A stretch of DNA of 64,000 nt. It comes from Trileptium ribeirensis (lineage: Eukaryota > Nematoda > Enoplea > Enoplida > Thoracostomopsidae). A program made the translations under genes and the position numbers. Every line of letters starts with the position of its first letter. Positions within the stretch are counted from its first letter, which is position 1. The DNA lies in the NCBI GenBank assembly GCA_030248225.1, contig JASANE010018398.1:62001-126000 (forward strand), in the 5' to 3' direction. Below, one piece after another: positions 44,326 to 56,376 of this stretch. The notes below the pieces were generated by a model. That model searched no databases and was not told the DNA's origin. It saw nothing but the letters and a program-made list of their open reading frames with translations.

Positions 44326-45386
44326 ATATATAAGAGGTATATTATATATATAAATATATATATGAGGTCATGGAAAAAACGGACGGACGAGGACATCGTA
44401 CGTTAAAATTTGTTAAATTTCAGAGTTTTACGGGCGGACGAGACATGGACGGATAGGACTAACGGGGGGCGACTTTAGGGCCCTGCCGCGGACCCTAGGG
44501 ACCCTGGAACGGGGTGCCTGACAGATTAGGAATACGTAAGGATTCGCCCCGTCTCTGGCCTGGAGACGGGCACGTTTCCGCCGTTGGTTCCCCCCCGGCG
44601 CGACTTTGAAGCAGACATACTCGCTTGAAAATTAGAAATTAGCTTGATTTTTCTTCACGTTCTAAGGTGTCCTCGCGAGTTGGGGTCACTTTTCAAATTC
44701 AATTTAGTTTAATTAGGAGGGCGGTAAGTCGAAAACCACAAAGGCCGAGTTGATGTTTGCCGACTCGGATAGGCTGGGAAGAGTAAATAGTCCAAAATTC
44801 GAGCAGATTGTCACGCTAATTGGGGCTGAAGAAGGAAATTGCGTGACCAGAAAGTATCTGCAATAGTTTAAGTTAAGCTGGGACCGGAAACAGTTCAAAT
44901 CTTGTTAGTTTAGGATCTGATTTCGCTGGACATCCGGCGATAAGGACGGGAAATTGGGACTTCAAAATTTACTTTTCTTGGGAAAATTTAGACAAAAATC
45001 ACAGATGGTCAACTTCCGAGTACTCGGAAGATTCAAACTTAAGGTCGGCAAATTTAATTGAAGCCGACTCTCTTTAAGGACATCGACGGTTTACGGTAGC
45101 CGTCAAGATTTAAATTCCCGGAAGTGTCCCCAATTGGACACTGGATTTAAAACCCAAAAAAGTGGGCGTCACGAAATCGCCAACGATTGGACAGCGACAA
45201 AATCGCCATCCTTAACTACAGGCAGAAATTTCGAGGTTACGACCAACGCGTCGAATCTTGGAATCAGTTCGACTAGGTCAGCGCGGAGTTCGGTCGACTT
45301 TACTGACCGGCTCCGACGCTTAACTTTAATCTCCAGTTGTTTTCTATTTCGTGTTTGCTTTCTCGTGGTTTTCGGTTTGTGTGTTT

Positions 45387-45555
45387 ATGGCTGTCCCGGA
45401 TCAAATATTGTAAGTCGAGAGGAGAACCGAGAGTACGGGGGTTTACTTTCCCCAGATGTAACGGTGACAGGCCATTCATAGGCAGTTAGTTAGGTTCGTT
45501 GAAAAGCCTCCACGCACCGAGTCCCGTTTCGGGCATCGTGGGCGATCGCACGGGA
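45387..45555. other. LTR segment that differs between the two copies
   Basis: After a shared TCGTGGTTTTCGGTTTG, the 3' LTR carries about 170 bases not found in the 5' LTR. There a different segment of about 45 bases (22,085-22,130) takes its place, before both resume at GGGATTGCTGTAGAGCATAG. This is a replacement, not a simple deletion. Confidence 0.75.
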
Positions 45556-47613
45556 TTGCTGTAGAGCATAGGACAAATAGCCGAAGTCCGTCTGATTCCC
45601 CGTGGTCTTAGGTAAGGCACAACAAAATGGACGCTTCACGTCCAGACTTTACATGACCTGCTTCTTTTGAGTTAGGTTCAATGAATTTTCCTGAGCCGAC
45701 CACGGTCAAATTTCTTGAACGTGCCTACCACGAAATAAGAACTTGTTCTATGATTTGTTCTGTTGGTTTTCCAAATTTGCAGCTTAGTGGACTGTTCAAT
45801 GCTCATGCCGTGTTTGGGCTTGGACGGAAATGCAGATTAGGGACGGAGGACTAGCCTCCGTCGGGTTTTAGGAAACCCTTAAAATGTCATTCTGTTCTTG
45901 AGTTAAGAAAATTTGGGGAATACAAAAGACAGATCAAATTCTAGGTATTATCACTTGAGCTTAAGGTGTTTGCTACCTACGCTGAATGATGCTTACGGAT
46001 TATCTCAGTTTGATTGGTTGACGGCAACCCTAAGGCGTCTTTACACATTTAGCTGACATCTTACCTAGGCACAAGTCTCACGGTGACGACTGACCGGATT
46101 AACTCTAGGTGTCCTTCTAGACCCCCCCGCCTTAACCAAAAAGGAGCTGGAGGCACACGCCCCCAGCTGAGCAAAATTTCGCCGACCTCGACCTAGGACG
46201 ATGACGCGTCGTTCTATGGTAATACACAGGTTTTGGACCCAAATAAGAACGTGGTCAAAACAATTAAATTTACCAGTGCTCTTTATTGCCATGCGCAATG
46301 GTCTTCTCTCGAGACCATTGTCTAGAAGGATCAGAATTGAGGCTCGCCCTCTGAGCCATCGCTAGAAACCGCCGTTGCGGGAGAAACACATTGTGTCCCC
46401 GCCTTCAAACAAAATTTTAGGACTTTCTAAAAATAAAGAAAACTTACCTCCTCGCCCGGGCCATTTCGGCGCCAAACCGGGCAAGTGCAAAACCCCTTTT
46501 TCTTTTTGGAGCGAGTTGATCGCTGAGTTTAGCCAGGTTTCACTATTTATCATGAGTGCCCGTTAGGCTATGTACTATGTATGCCAGGTTTCTCCTTTCT
46601 ATAGTTTCAGTGTCAGCCAGTGCTGTTTTCTCAGTTAGTGAGTTGAACCTGCACGGAGAATTTAAGTCCGCTGCAGTTTTACAGGTCTTAACCATTCAGC
46701 CATAGGAACATATCGACTTTTACTATTAAGTCGATAATAACTCAACTGCAGTGCAGTGCAGTTGAGGCACTGCATTATTGCAGTGTAATAGAAAAAGCAT
46801 CGATAGGGAGTGTCAACGAAACGTCAACAGAAGAGAAAACAAAGGACGCGAATGCGTCCGGGGCCGATCGCCCAGGGCCCAACTATACAAAACTACTCCA
46901 AGAGGGGCAATAAGATCGAGTCACTCCCCGGCTCGGTGCGCTAAGTCCGAAAAAACTTCCCCCAACAAAATACCAGTAGAGAAACAAAATCAGAACTAAA
47001 ATATCCAGGCTCGCCTCTAGAGGGCGACCCCGAGATCGCTTGGGAAATCGTCTAGAGCCGCTTCGCGTTACAACAGGCCCCTACCGATCTGAAACTGGAT
47101 TAGTTCGCCCCCACCCCCTTTCGTTCGGTCAGTCGTACTATTTGGTAGGTATGGATGCCAAATGCTATAGGGTGAATTTATGCATACGCACTGATGAGAG
47201 TACGTCTTGAGAATAAATTGCCAGGCACTCCGTGGCGCCACCACAACGCTGTCGAGATCGCATAGTCAGTCTGATCACCGTTGTTCCTTCCCCGGTCTGA
47301 GTATTCGTCGCCCAGAGAGACCTGCTTTAAGGAGCGATTTCCGAAGCACTCTAGGGCCCCTGCTTAGTGCACTGCATAGCTGATTAGTTCGCTAACGTTT
47401 AGTCGAAGCAGGGATAACCGCCCCTAGTCCACGCACGCGCGTGTACCAGTATGCTCCGTATATGTTTTCTCTTTTCATGCCTTGCGCCCCATAATCCGCC
47501 GCACTGAAGTGATCACAGCGAGCTGCGGCTAGGCTACCCTGATACGTTTTGCTTAGTTCACCACAACCTTAATTCACGAACACTCGTTCCCAACATTAAC
47601 CTTTGATCATGTA

Positions 47614-47619
47614 AATAAA
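47614..47619 (+). promoter_or_regulatory. AATAAA poly(A) signal candidate in 3' LTR
   Basis: Same AATAAA and context as 24,192-24,197. In this copy it would direct the end of the element transcript about 800 bases before the LTR end. Confidence 0.4.
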
Positions 47620-48517
47620 CTTGAGTTGCCGACACCGAGTAAAGTCTTATTCAATACTGAGATGATAGGGAGTTTTCTTTTCTGGTTTGTCCGCATGGAC
47701 GAGCAGGCCTTGCTCGCCATGGCTTGTGTGCGAGAATGTCGCAAGCCCTGACGAGCATGACCTTCTACCTAATTTATTTGGCGTTTTACTGGAACCAAGG
47801 AGTAATGTCTAAAGAGTACAGTTGAAATTTATCTCGTCCCCAGCGACAGTTTAAAAAAGTTCAATAGGGATTTTTGAATACAATCATCGAAATAGAATTT
47901 CTTGAAAAGCGCAGGCCACGCCATCGATAATCCGACATTAAAACACTCAGGGCTCGTCGGAACCCTGTGGGGGCCACATAGGTCAATGCTCTAACACGGA
48001 GCATGCCGCGATTTTAATCAGATATCTCATCTTGAGCTTCAAATTCGTAGGGACACTTGCACATTTCATTTCCACACTTATCTCACTAAAATAGAATTAA
48101 ACAACTTCCGATGAGTCTAGGATAGGGAATAGCGGCTAGGCTCCATGAGCTGCGAGCAGGTGTCGGTGCTAGCCTCCCTGGGGGACCTCAGAAATCATAC
48201 CCGATACTAGACACGTGCGCAGCCTTTCGGGCGGGGTCCGAACACACACCGTGAAGCGCGCCTGCGGCCTGCTAAGCTGCGTAGCTTCTTGGGTGTTACC
48301 AAGAATAGGTTCAAATTTTTTTAATCACGGTCCACCCTTGAGGTTACGATAGCCGGGGTCGTATGGGCATGGTGTTAGGAAGTTGCGCCATGCAGCTGCG
48401 TCACCGGTTATTACATAAGTACTATAACGCGCTCAATGTACACAATATCACAGGTCATAAAGAATATAAATGGGAAAAGTCAAGCTCGAAAATGGATACA
48501 TTTGGTGATAGTTACAA

Positions 48518-49097
48518 TGCATGAGTAAACTTAGGCTGCGCCCCATACCATTCCCTTTTGACACTATGTACAAAACGCTGTTAGCGAACAAAAAGTAATT
48601 GCAATGGCCGATTTTAAATTCAAAAATTTCCGTTCGCGAACGCAGAGCGACTGACTGCAAAACGGTGGGATTTCTATTAGCTAATCACAATCCACCTATT
48701 TTCTATTTGGTCACAAATTCGTTTCACAACGCAGAATGGGGTAATTAGCATTCCGCATTTTTTCGTTACGCTATTAACACATTTTGTTTTATTATTGATA
48801 ATACATGTAGTTCGTGAACTTAACATATGATGTGCAGGTTTAAAATATTAAACGGGGGAATTTTCGTTCAATAATAAAATAAAAAATTTCTAGTTCAGAT
48901 GCCGAACGGTCATAAATCTGTTACCTAACTGTTAATAGGGCAATTTTCTGTTACTTAACGTTTTAGACTGGTTGCCCAAAACCCCAATTTTATGTTCTCT
49001 GTTATGTTGACGGATGGCTGGTACGCCGAACAAGCGATCGCCAAACGCTAATGACAAAAAGGGATGGTAAGGGGCGCACCATAAGTTTACTCATGCA
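48518..49097. mobile_element. Harbinger-like MITE beside the 3' LTR
   Basis: 580 bases. The left end is TGCATGAGTAAACTTAGG and the right end is the complement of TGCATGAGTAAACTTATG; inverted similarity extends about 45 bases inward (GCGCCCCATACCATTCCC and partner). It is flanked by CAA on both sides (48,515-48,517 and 49,098-49,100). Its ends and the internal CTGTTACTTAACG motif are related to the MITE in the 5' LTR, so they form one family. It has no coding capacity. Confidence 0.8.
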
Positions 49098-49100
49098 CAA

Positions 49101-49913
49101 TGCAATGCCAAATGAGCAGAAATTACTTAAATAAATATAAAAATTTTGGGTGTTGTAACCGCAGCAAGTGCTATTTATTGTTATAGAACCAAGCAAAAAG
49201 CTGAAAAGCATTTTTCCAGCACTTCTTTAAAAATTAGTGTATTTTCTGAAAGCCATGTGAATTTGGCTAAATCCGGGCCATATAATGTGTTAGCGACAAT
49301 GTATATTTCACATTTTAACGTAGTTTTGGCAATTGTATGTGAATGCATACCTAGTAAAAACAATTTTCTCTGATTTTGGTAAATTTTTGCCCAATTTTTG
49401 CCAGTTTTCTCCAGTTTTTGATAAAATAATTCTAAAATTTCGCTAATTTGTGCCGATGTTCCCAAAATTTCAAGAAACTTTCTGGCGCATTTCATAACTT
49501 AGAAACTCGCGGTGTCAAATTTGCAATTATATGGTATATGTAAAAACAAATCGTGATTGGATTTATATGTCAAGTGAGTAATGTCTTAGCGAGCGCGCTG
49601 TAACATACTTTCATGCTTCGAGTAGATTTAAAATAATAATATTTTAGTAAAATCAGTAAATTTTAGTAAATGCCTAAATTTGCACTAATTCGAGCTGTCC
49701 AGAGTGAAATATTTAACTAACTGTTATAAATTAAGGCTTAATATGCAACTGTCTTGCTTCAAAATATTAGTTTGACGGAGTATAAAAATCTAAACTTAAG
49801 GTTCAAAATCACTGTGGAAAATTTGGTGTTCACATACAGTCGTATTTAATTTATAGATTAGAAATGGCATATTAACATAGGGTATAAAATTGGTAGTTGT
49901 TGTAGTCGTAAAT
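49101..49913. other. No recognisable gene
   Basis: AT-rich sequence between two MITE-related segments. It has only short motif-free ORFs. Confidence 0.45.
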
Positions 49914-49916
49914 TTA

Positions 49917-50100
49917 TGCTCAACTATACTTAAAATGACCCCGCCAACTTTTTTGTAAAAAATTGAGTTACCGAACATATACTAGATCACAAAAGCCTTT
50001 TTTTGTTCGCGAACATTACATTTGGTCGCGCACAAAATTTTGTCGTGCTTGAATTAAACTAGGATGACGTTCGCGAATAAATTGAATGTACCTGTGGCGT
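49917..50100. repeat. MITE fragment (left end)
   Basis: TTA, then TGCTCAACTATACTTAAAAT and GACCCCGCCAACTTTTTTG. This aligns with the ends of the MITE family (especially the one near 7,800) and contains the internal GTTCGCGAAC motif shared with the copy at 19,429. No right end was found; the limit is approximate. Confidence 0.5.
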
Positions 50101-50505
50101 TATAAACGAAACGGTCCTATTATTTCAATATTTTTCCTACAAAACCTATGCAACACCAATATCACATTCCACCTAACCCCCAGCCCCTGGATAGTATTAT
50201 TCAAAATTATAATATCGTAACACTACAGCACGCAATGTTTCACAAGCTTTGACTACGCCATGCTACCTGACTGGTGTATTTCCTGGCAGATCACGTCTTT
50301 AGAATTATACCTACTTAATAACTTAATCTAATTTGAGACCCAAAATTATTGTAAAATTCTGCAAGGGAAATTATTTGATCTCAATCATCTTTATTTATAC
50401 CATTTGCGGTAGACCACGGATATGTACACTATACATGCTCCTTGGGATAAGAGGTTATCCCCTTGAGGCACGGATTCCCCCGGGAGCCGGATCCTCTGAA
50501 GCAGT
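50101..50505. other. No recognisable gene
   Basis: AT-rich, with one locally GC-rich stretch at 50,450-50,500. Nothing assignable. Confidence 0.4.
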
Positions 50506-52849
50506 GGCGACTTTCAGACACACCAAGTGCGATCACGAGGTCAGAATTAACTTCAACACAGTTTTAAAGTTTTAAAAAAACTTTCTTATAAAGTTGTTAA
50601 AATCAGTTTATGATGGATTTCAGAGTCGCCAAATGTGACTATGAGGTTAAAATTAACCTCAAATAGTTTTTTAAAATTTTTTTAACTTTTTAAAAAGTTT
50701 GCAAAAGTTAAATTTGGTATATAATCGATTTTCGAGGTTGGAGATACTGTGATGATGTAAAAATTATAATAACAAAATTTTATAGAACTTAGAGTCGGTA
50801 AAAATGTTATGTAGCCCACAAATGTTATGGTAAAATCAAGAATAATCTATCAAATGTTTTAAAATTTTTTTTGCAAAGTTTAGCAACTTTGGGTAACCTA
50901 CGTTTTTTACATAAAACTTTATGAGAGTGCGTTTTTCATAATTTCTACAGCGACCGGACGTTTAGAAAGCTGAAAACCTTTTATAACTATTTAAACTTTT
51001 TCTATACTTGCATACTTAACGTAATTTGAATTATTGTCTGTTTCTTTACGAAATCTAAATCTTTATCAAAAGCTTTTACAAAGTTGTGTAACTAAGAGTT
51101 TCGCATATTAGTACCAATTTGAAACTTTACAGAAAGTTTAAAATATATTACATTTTTAAAACTTTTTATATTTATGTAACTTAAGTACTTTTAGGTACAC
51201 TAGCTTTTCAAAAATGTAAGCTGAACTGAATATTTCTAGTAAACTTAAAATTTATTGAAAACTTTCGGAACAAAATTATTTGACGAGTATAATTTGGCAT
51301 TACCTTTTGGTGTATCTGAAAAACTAAAAGTATACAAATGTCTTAACAGACGCAAGTGAGATTAAAATATAAACCGTATTACATTTGAAATGGTGATTTT
51401 TACCTTTCGTAGGACAAAGTAACTGAAACTAGTCGAGCACAGCCATAAATTGCTGATCTACCGAATTTAATTCTGGATGTTGTGAAAACTCATATCTAAA
51501 GGTATCAATTGCAATCCAATGTTTTCGTGTTTATCTTTGTGCTATTTAGAAGTAATTTTACATAACCCGATATATGCGTTTTTGATTTCGAATGCTTCGA
51601 ATGCCTAATGCGATATGCATAGTCAGTAATTATCTTGCTGTTGCTATTCTGGGAAAAAACATGAATATTACTAGTTTATTGTATAAATGACACAAAATTT
51701 ATGTACGTTCACTTAAATGTAGTATGAATGTGCATAGATACAATATATGCGTCGAAATATTGTAAGCTCTGCGCGTAAGTTCATGCTAATATAATAAAAT
51801 TTAGGTACATACATGTTAATACAATGCGTATAGGCACATCAACGTCGAAGGGATGTATGTAAACACGATAAAATTAAATACTATTATATTGAAAATAATC
51901 GAACAATATTTCCGAATGCAAGAAATTACACAACGTATAGTTCTGAACATACACATGAATATTTATACAACCCTATTTTGTCCTATATACTGTACACCCT
52001 TGTTTTGTACCCCTGTTTGTGTTTGTATGTCTATTTTATATGCCTGTTTTAAGGTTGTACCTCTATTGGTACTCATGTACTCCTACTTTGTACCCAAATG
52101 AGTTCATACAGAGTTTATATATATCTCGATTATCCGGGTATGGACAACCTTATCTCTGCCCATATATATATGGGAATAGATTTGGCTATCCATATTCAAA
52201 TATTCTGGATATATCTATATATGTCTATATAAATTATAGTACTGTTATAAATTGTCTATTAAAAATTATAACATATAATTATAAATTATATATTATGAAC
52301 TCTTTTGGGTACAAGATGGGGATATAGGCGTATCCACAGGAGTACGTACTAGAGGTACATACCTCACTTAGGGGCGCAACCTTACCCATAGGCGTACAAA
52401 AAAGGCTTACAAACGTTAGAATAGACGTACAAAACAAGAAAAAAGACAAAACAGAGCCACATAAATACCCATGTTTGAATGTTCAGAACAATACTACCTG
52501 TAATTACTTGTACTTGAAAATATTGTTGGTTTATGTGAAAGTGGTATATATTTTTATTGCATTCACATACATCACTAACTATTATGTATTTACCGAAATA
52601 TTATTACATTTGCATGAATTTATGTAACAGAGTTTCAAATATTTCGACGCATATAATGTATCTATGTGCATTTCTGCTACATTTAAAGTGCACGTAATTA
52701 GTTTTGTACCATTTATACAATAAATTAATAATATTCACGTTTCATGGTTCTTGCAAAAATACTAAATATTTAGCATCAACAAGATTATTGCCGATCACGC
52801 TTGTCGCGTTTAATCATTCGGAAGCATTCGAAGCCAAAACGTATATATT

Positions 52850-53460
52850 ACAGCTGACTAAAGTAGTAGAAGAAGAGAAAAATCTAATTGGTGAGTTGTC
52901 AAGTAAAGTTGATTCTCTTATTCAAAACCGTTATACTCTACCGACGTCTGATAATATATTTCATCCCAGCGATGCTACTTTTGGTGATAACGTGGCAATG
53001 ATGAAATAAACGATGTGGAACGAAGGAAAACTAATATCATCGTGTTTAAATTAGATGAATTCGTGCCCTCGGAAGAAACTTTAGTAAAACCCGATGGTTT
53101 TGATAAGATGCTTGCGAAGCAATTGTTGGTTGCCATAAATATTCAAGAAGCGGATGCGGTTAAGCATGTTATTCGCTTAGGACATGGTTCCGCTCCACTA
53201 CCGCTGAAGATAATTCTAAAAATAGTGAAATTAGTCGTTCGGTAATGGAGAATGCCAAAAACTTGAAGATAGTAACAGGTGTCCGATTTAAAAACATCAG
53301 TATTCGCAAGGATTTAACTAAAATGCAGCAGATGAGGGAAAATGTATTATATAATGAATATAAAGCAAGAAACGACAAAGGCGAGCGGATACGATTCATC
53401 CATGGTCGGATGGTCCCTTTAGATCGTCGAGCACGATTACGAGATGCCACAACGCATTAA
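52850..53460 (+). pseudogene. LINE ORF1 relic
   Basis: Three successive open pieces (to 53,009; 53,015-53,245; 53,245-53,460) separated by small frame changes. The first has a short coiled coil (LTKVVEEEKNLIGELSSKV). The second has ERRKTNIIVFKLDE and AVKHVIRLGH, typical of the RNA-binding part of LINE ORF1 proteins. The third has MENAKNLK, RFKNISIRKDLTKMQQ and a basic C-terminus. It would bind the LINE RNA. It is truncated at the 5' end by the insertion itself. Confidence 0.7.
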
Positions 53461-53477
53461 AATATAGTCGCGAACGC

Positions 53478-56376
53478 TTGAATATGCGAATAAACTCTGG
53501 TTTTGTACACTATAATTCAAACGTAAATAATGATACCTGTACTAATGTGAATTCTGTTTCAAATTCTGTGTCAAATATGAATGAAAATTGTTCAATAACT
53601 GATAATGACAGTGTTAATTATTTACTGTGTGTTTTGTTTAACGCTCTGTCGCTATTTCCTAAACTTAATTGTTTGTTATTATGTATCTGCGGCACGAATC
53701 CTGAAATCGTAGCTATTACTGAAACATGGAGCCGGGACATTGGAGATATTGAACTGGAGATATCCGGGTATACTCTTTCTCGGCGGGATCGGAAATAGGG
53801 TAAAGGGGGAGGCTGCTGCATTTATGTTAAAACGGTTTTAAATCCAATTAGTTGTGACAATGTCATCCCCGAAGAATATTGTGACGCTACAGCATTTTCC
53901 TTCGTTCTGGCAGGATTACATGTTCTCTTTGTATGTGCATATAGGCCGCCAAATAATGATCCATCTCTAAATAAAGTGCTGTATGATTTTATAGCAGCAA
54001 CTGAAGCATTAGTATATGATCGAAAAGTGTTGGTTGGGGATTTTAATAAACCGGAAATAAATTGGAAAACTTTTAGCTGGCCTGCGACAGGGGACGATTT
54101 CATAAATGCCGTTATAGCTGGAGGATATCAGCAATATGTTTTGACTCCAACTCGACTACAAAATATACTTGACTTGGTCTTCTGTAATAACGACGATATT
54201 GTTTGCAATGTTGTGGTTGAGCTTGGGTTAGCATCAGCGGATCACTTGTCAGTAGTTTTTAATATCTGTCTGCCGAAACAAAAGCGTAAACAAAAAGACG
54301 TTATATTGCTTGAATGGAGAAAAGCGGATTGGGCTAAGATCAATAACTTAAGAACTTCAACCTTGCGATTTAATGAACAAGACGATGTGGCAATCATGTG
54401 GCAGAAGTTTATGTTGTGCTTTAAACAATCATGCCAATTTGTACCGAGAAAATCCCGACGTGACATGAAAAAACCAGTTTGGGCGAGTCACGAGACTTGG
54501 TTGGCTATTAGAACACAACAGAATGCTAGTAAAAGATATAATAAACATAGTACGCAAGAACAATGGCAGCGTTTTCAATATTGCAGCAAAACTGTTGATT
54601 GTTTAGTAAAACGAGATATTAGGGCATACGACAAATGTTTAGTTAACAACTTAAAAGATCAGCCAAAGCCTTTTTGGTCATATTTGAATCGAAAACTGAA
54701 AAGACATTCTCATCCTACAGTCTTGAACGATGAAAATGGGAATACTATAAGTGATGAAGCGAATGTAGCAAATACTTTAAATGAATACTTCCAATCTGTT
54801 TATACAATAGAACCAGAAGGTCGTATACCTGATTTTGCGTTACGCACAAATGAAAAACTAAATAACATTGTTTTTGAGCCGCGTTGGAGTTTTATAAATA
54901 GAGCTAAACGGCATGCTGCTCCGGGAATGGATACAATTACCAACAATTATTTGTATCAATGTGAGTACTCATTGAGTGAACCCTTGAGTGCTATTTTTAA
55001 TAAGAGTCTGCAGAGTAATCAATTACCGCAAGACTGGCTGCAATCGTTAATTATTCCGGTTCATAAAGGAGGATCACTGGCTGAAGTCTGCAACTGTCGA
55101 CCAGTAAGTTTAACTAGTACATGCTGTAAAATAATGGAATCGATTGTCAGAAGTGAAATGGAAAGGTTTTTAGCAGACAATAAACTAATTTACAGTTCTC
55201 AACATGGGTTCACACCGTCAAAATCAACACAAACGTTACTGTTGCAATTCATTGATAATATAACTAAAATACTAGACAGTGGGGATTTCGTTGATGTGGC
55301 ATTTATGGACCTTACTAAAGCGTTCGATAAGGTGCCACATAAAAGGCTTGTATACAAATTAAGCAAATATGGTTTCTATGACAATTTACTATCTTGGTTA
55401 AAAGGATTTTTAAACAATCGCACCCAAAAATTAAGGTAGGGACGAGCCTATCGAAAGAAGCACAAATCTACAGTGGTGTGCCTCAGGGATCAGTCCTAGG
55501 GCCTACCATTTCCAACATTTATATCAACGATCTTGATGAGTATGCTAGTGCCGCGCTATCCAAATACGCTGATGATATAGTTGCCTATCGACGTATCAAC
55601 CGTAAATTTCACCAAATAGATTATGCGAATATGCAGGAAGATATAAACGGATTAGTAGAGTGGTGTAAAAATGGTTAATGCCTTTCTCAGTAAATAAATG
55701 CAGAATGCTGAATCTTGGATATGGGAATAGTAAACACAACTAATATGTAGGCGATAAACAGCTGAAGGCAACAAACTCAGTCAAATACCTTGGTGTTCAT
55801 CTCTCCGAGGACATGAAGTTTTCTCAACACTGCCACCAGATTGCAAGTTCGGCTAATAAAATTGTGGCGATGTTACGCCGATGATTTCTTACTATTAACA
55901 AACAATCGTTTTTGAATATACATAAAGCGTTAATACGACCGAAGCTTGAGTATGCAACGACAGCGTGGGCACCTTATATGAAGCGGGATATATGTGAAAT
56001 TAAAAATGTCCAACAAAGAGCCACTAGACTCGTTCAGAATTTGGTATCTCTGCCGTATGAACAACGAATGCAACGACTGGGCCTCCAAAGCTTGAAATGT
56101 AGACGAATGCGAGCAGATTTAGTGATGCTGTATAAAATATGTCATGGAATATCGCCGATTGAACTCTCAGAAATGTTTAAACCTGTGGAATCGATCACAG
56201 TTAGAGGTCATACTTTCCGACTGCGAATGTAATATACGCCCAGGCTAAATTGTCGTCGCTATAATTCTACGTGTCGTAACGTCACTGCATGGAATAACTT
56301 GCCGGTGTTGGTTGTAGTAGCGCCCACTCTAGCAAGTTTCAAGTCCCGGCTCCATCGCAGTGGCGTGTTACAGTAA
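53478..56376 (+). pseudogene. LINE ORF2 relic: endonuclease and reverse transcriptase
   Basis: One frame runs 53,478-55,439, interrupted only by TAG at 53,796. It has the endonuclease (EIVAITETWSRD, then the AYRPPN and VGDFNKPEINW blocks, then SADHLSVV) and the RT fingers and palm (AAPGMDTI, PVHKGG, RPVSLTS, QHGFTPSKST, FMDLTKAFDKVPH). A frame change near 55,400 leads to 55,394-55,678 with PQGSVLGP and the catalytic YADD at about 55,565. Further breaks follow. The C-terminal part 55,912-56,376 has LRPKLEYA-like, VQQRATRL and WNNLP motifs. It would nick target DNA and reverse-transcribe the LINE. The order of motifs fits CR1/Jockey-type elements. Confidence 0.85.

Larger units (their letters stand above)
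18819..48415 (+). mobile_element. Giant Ty3/Gypsy-like LTR retrotransposon with env, NADAR and SGNH-like genes
   Basis: Two direct repeats of about 6.1 kb flank about 17.3 kb of internal sequence read on the plus strand. The internal part carries gag with a CCHC knuckle, an acidic extension, an env-like gene, aspartic protease, RT, RNase H, integrase with an intact DDE triad, and a 3' accessory module. Integrase downstream of RNase H places it in the Ty3/Gypsy group. Base composition is clearly richer in GC than the flanks. The copy is defective: stops at 27,256, 31,314, 31,809 and 37,983, frame changes near 27,400, 40,050 and 40,945-40,990, and a probable deletion at the protease-RT junction. 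Flanking 5-base duplications are unclear (TAATG before, TAAGT after), so the exact ends carry a few bases of doubt. Confidence 0.9.
42301..48415 (+). repeat. 3' LTR of the giant element
   Basis: Begins TGACCGTTGGCATAAATATT, which aligns with the 5' LTR start, and ends GCGTCACCGGTTATTACA. It differs from the 5' LTR by the absence of the MITE, a 24-base repeat expanded to about 13 units, an AT-rich inverted duplication near 44,290, and a replaced segment at about 45,387-45,555. It is otherwise nearly identical through its length. Confidence 0.9.

Noticed and set aside
49146..49495. Opposed ORFs between the two MITE segments
   Set aside because: Short, overlapping on both strands, no recognisable content.
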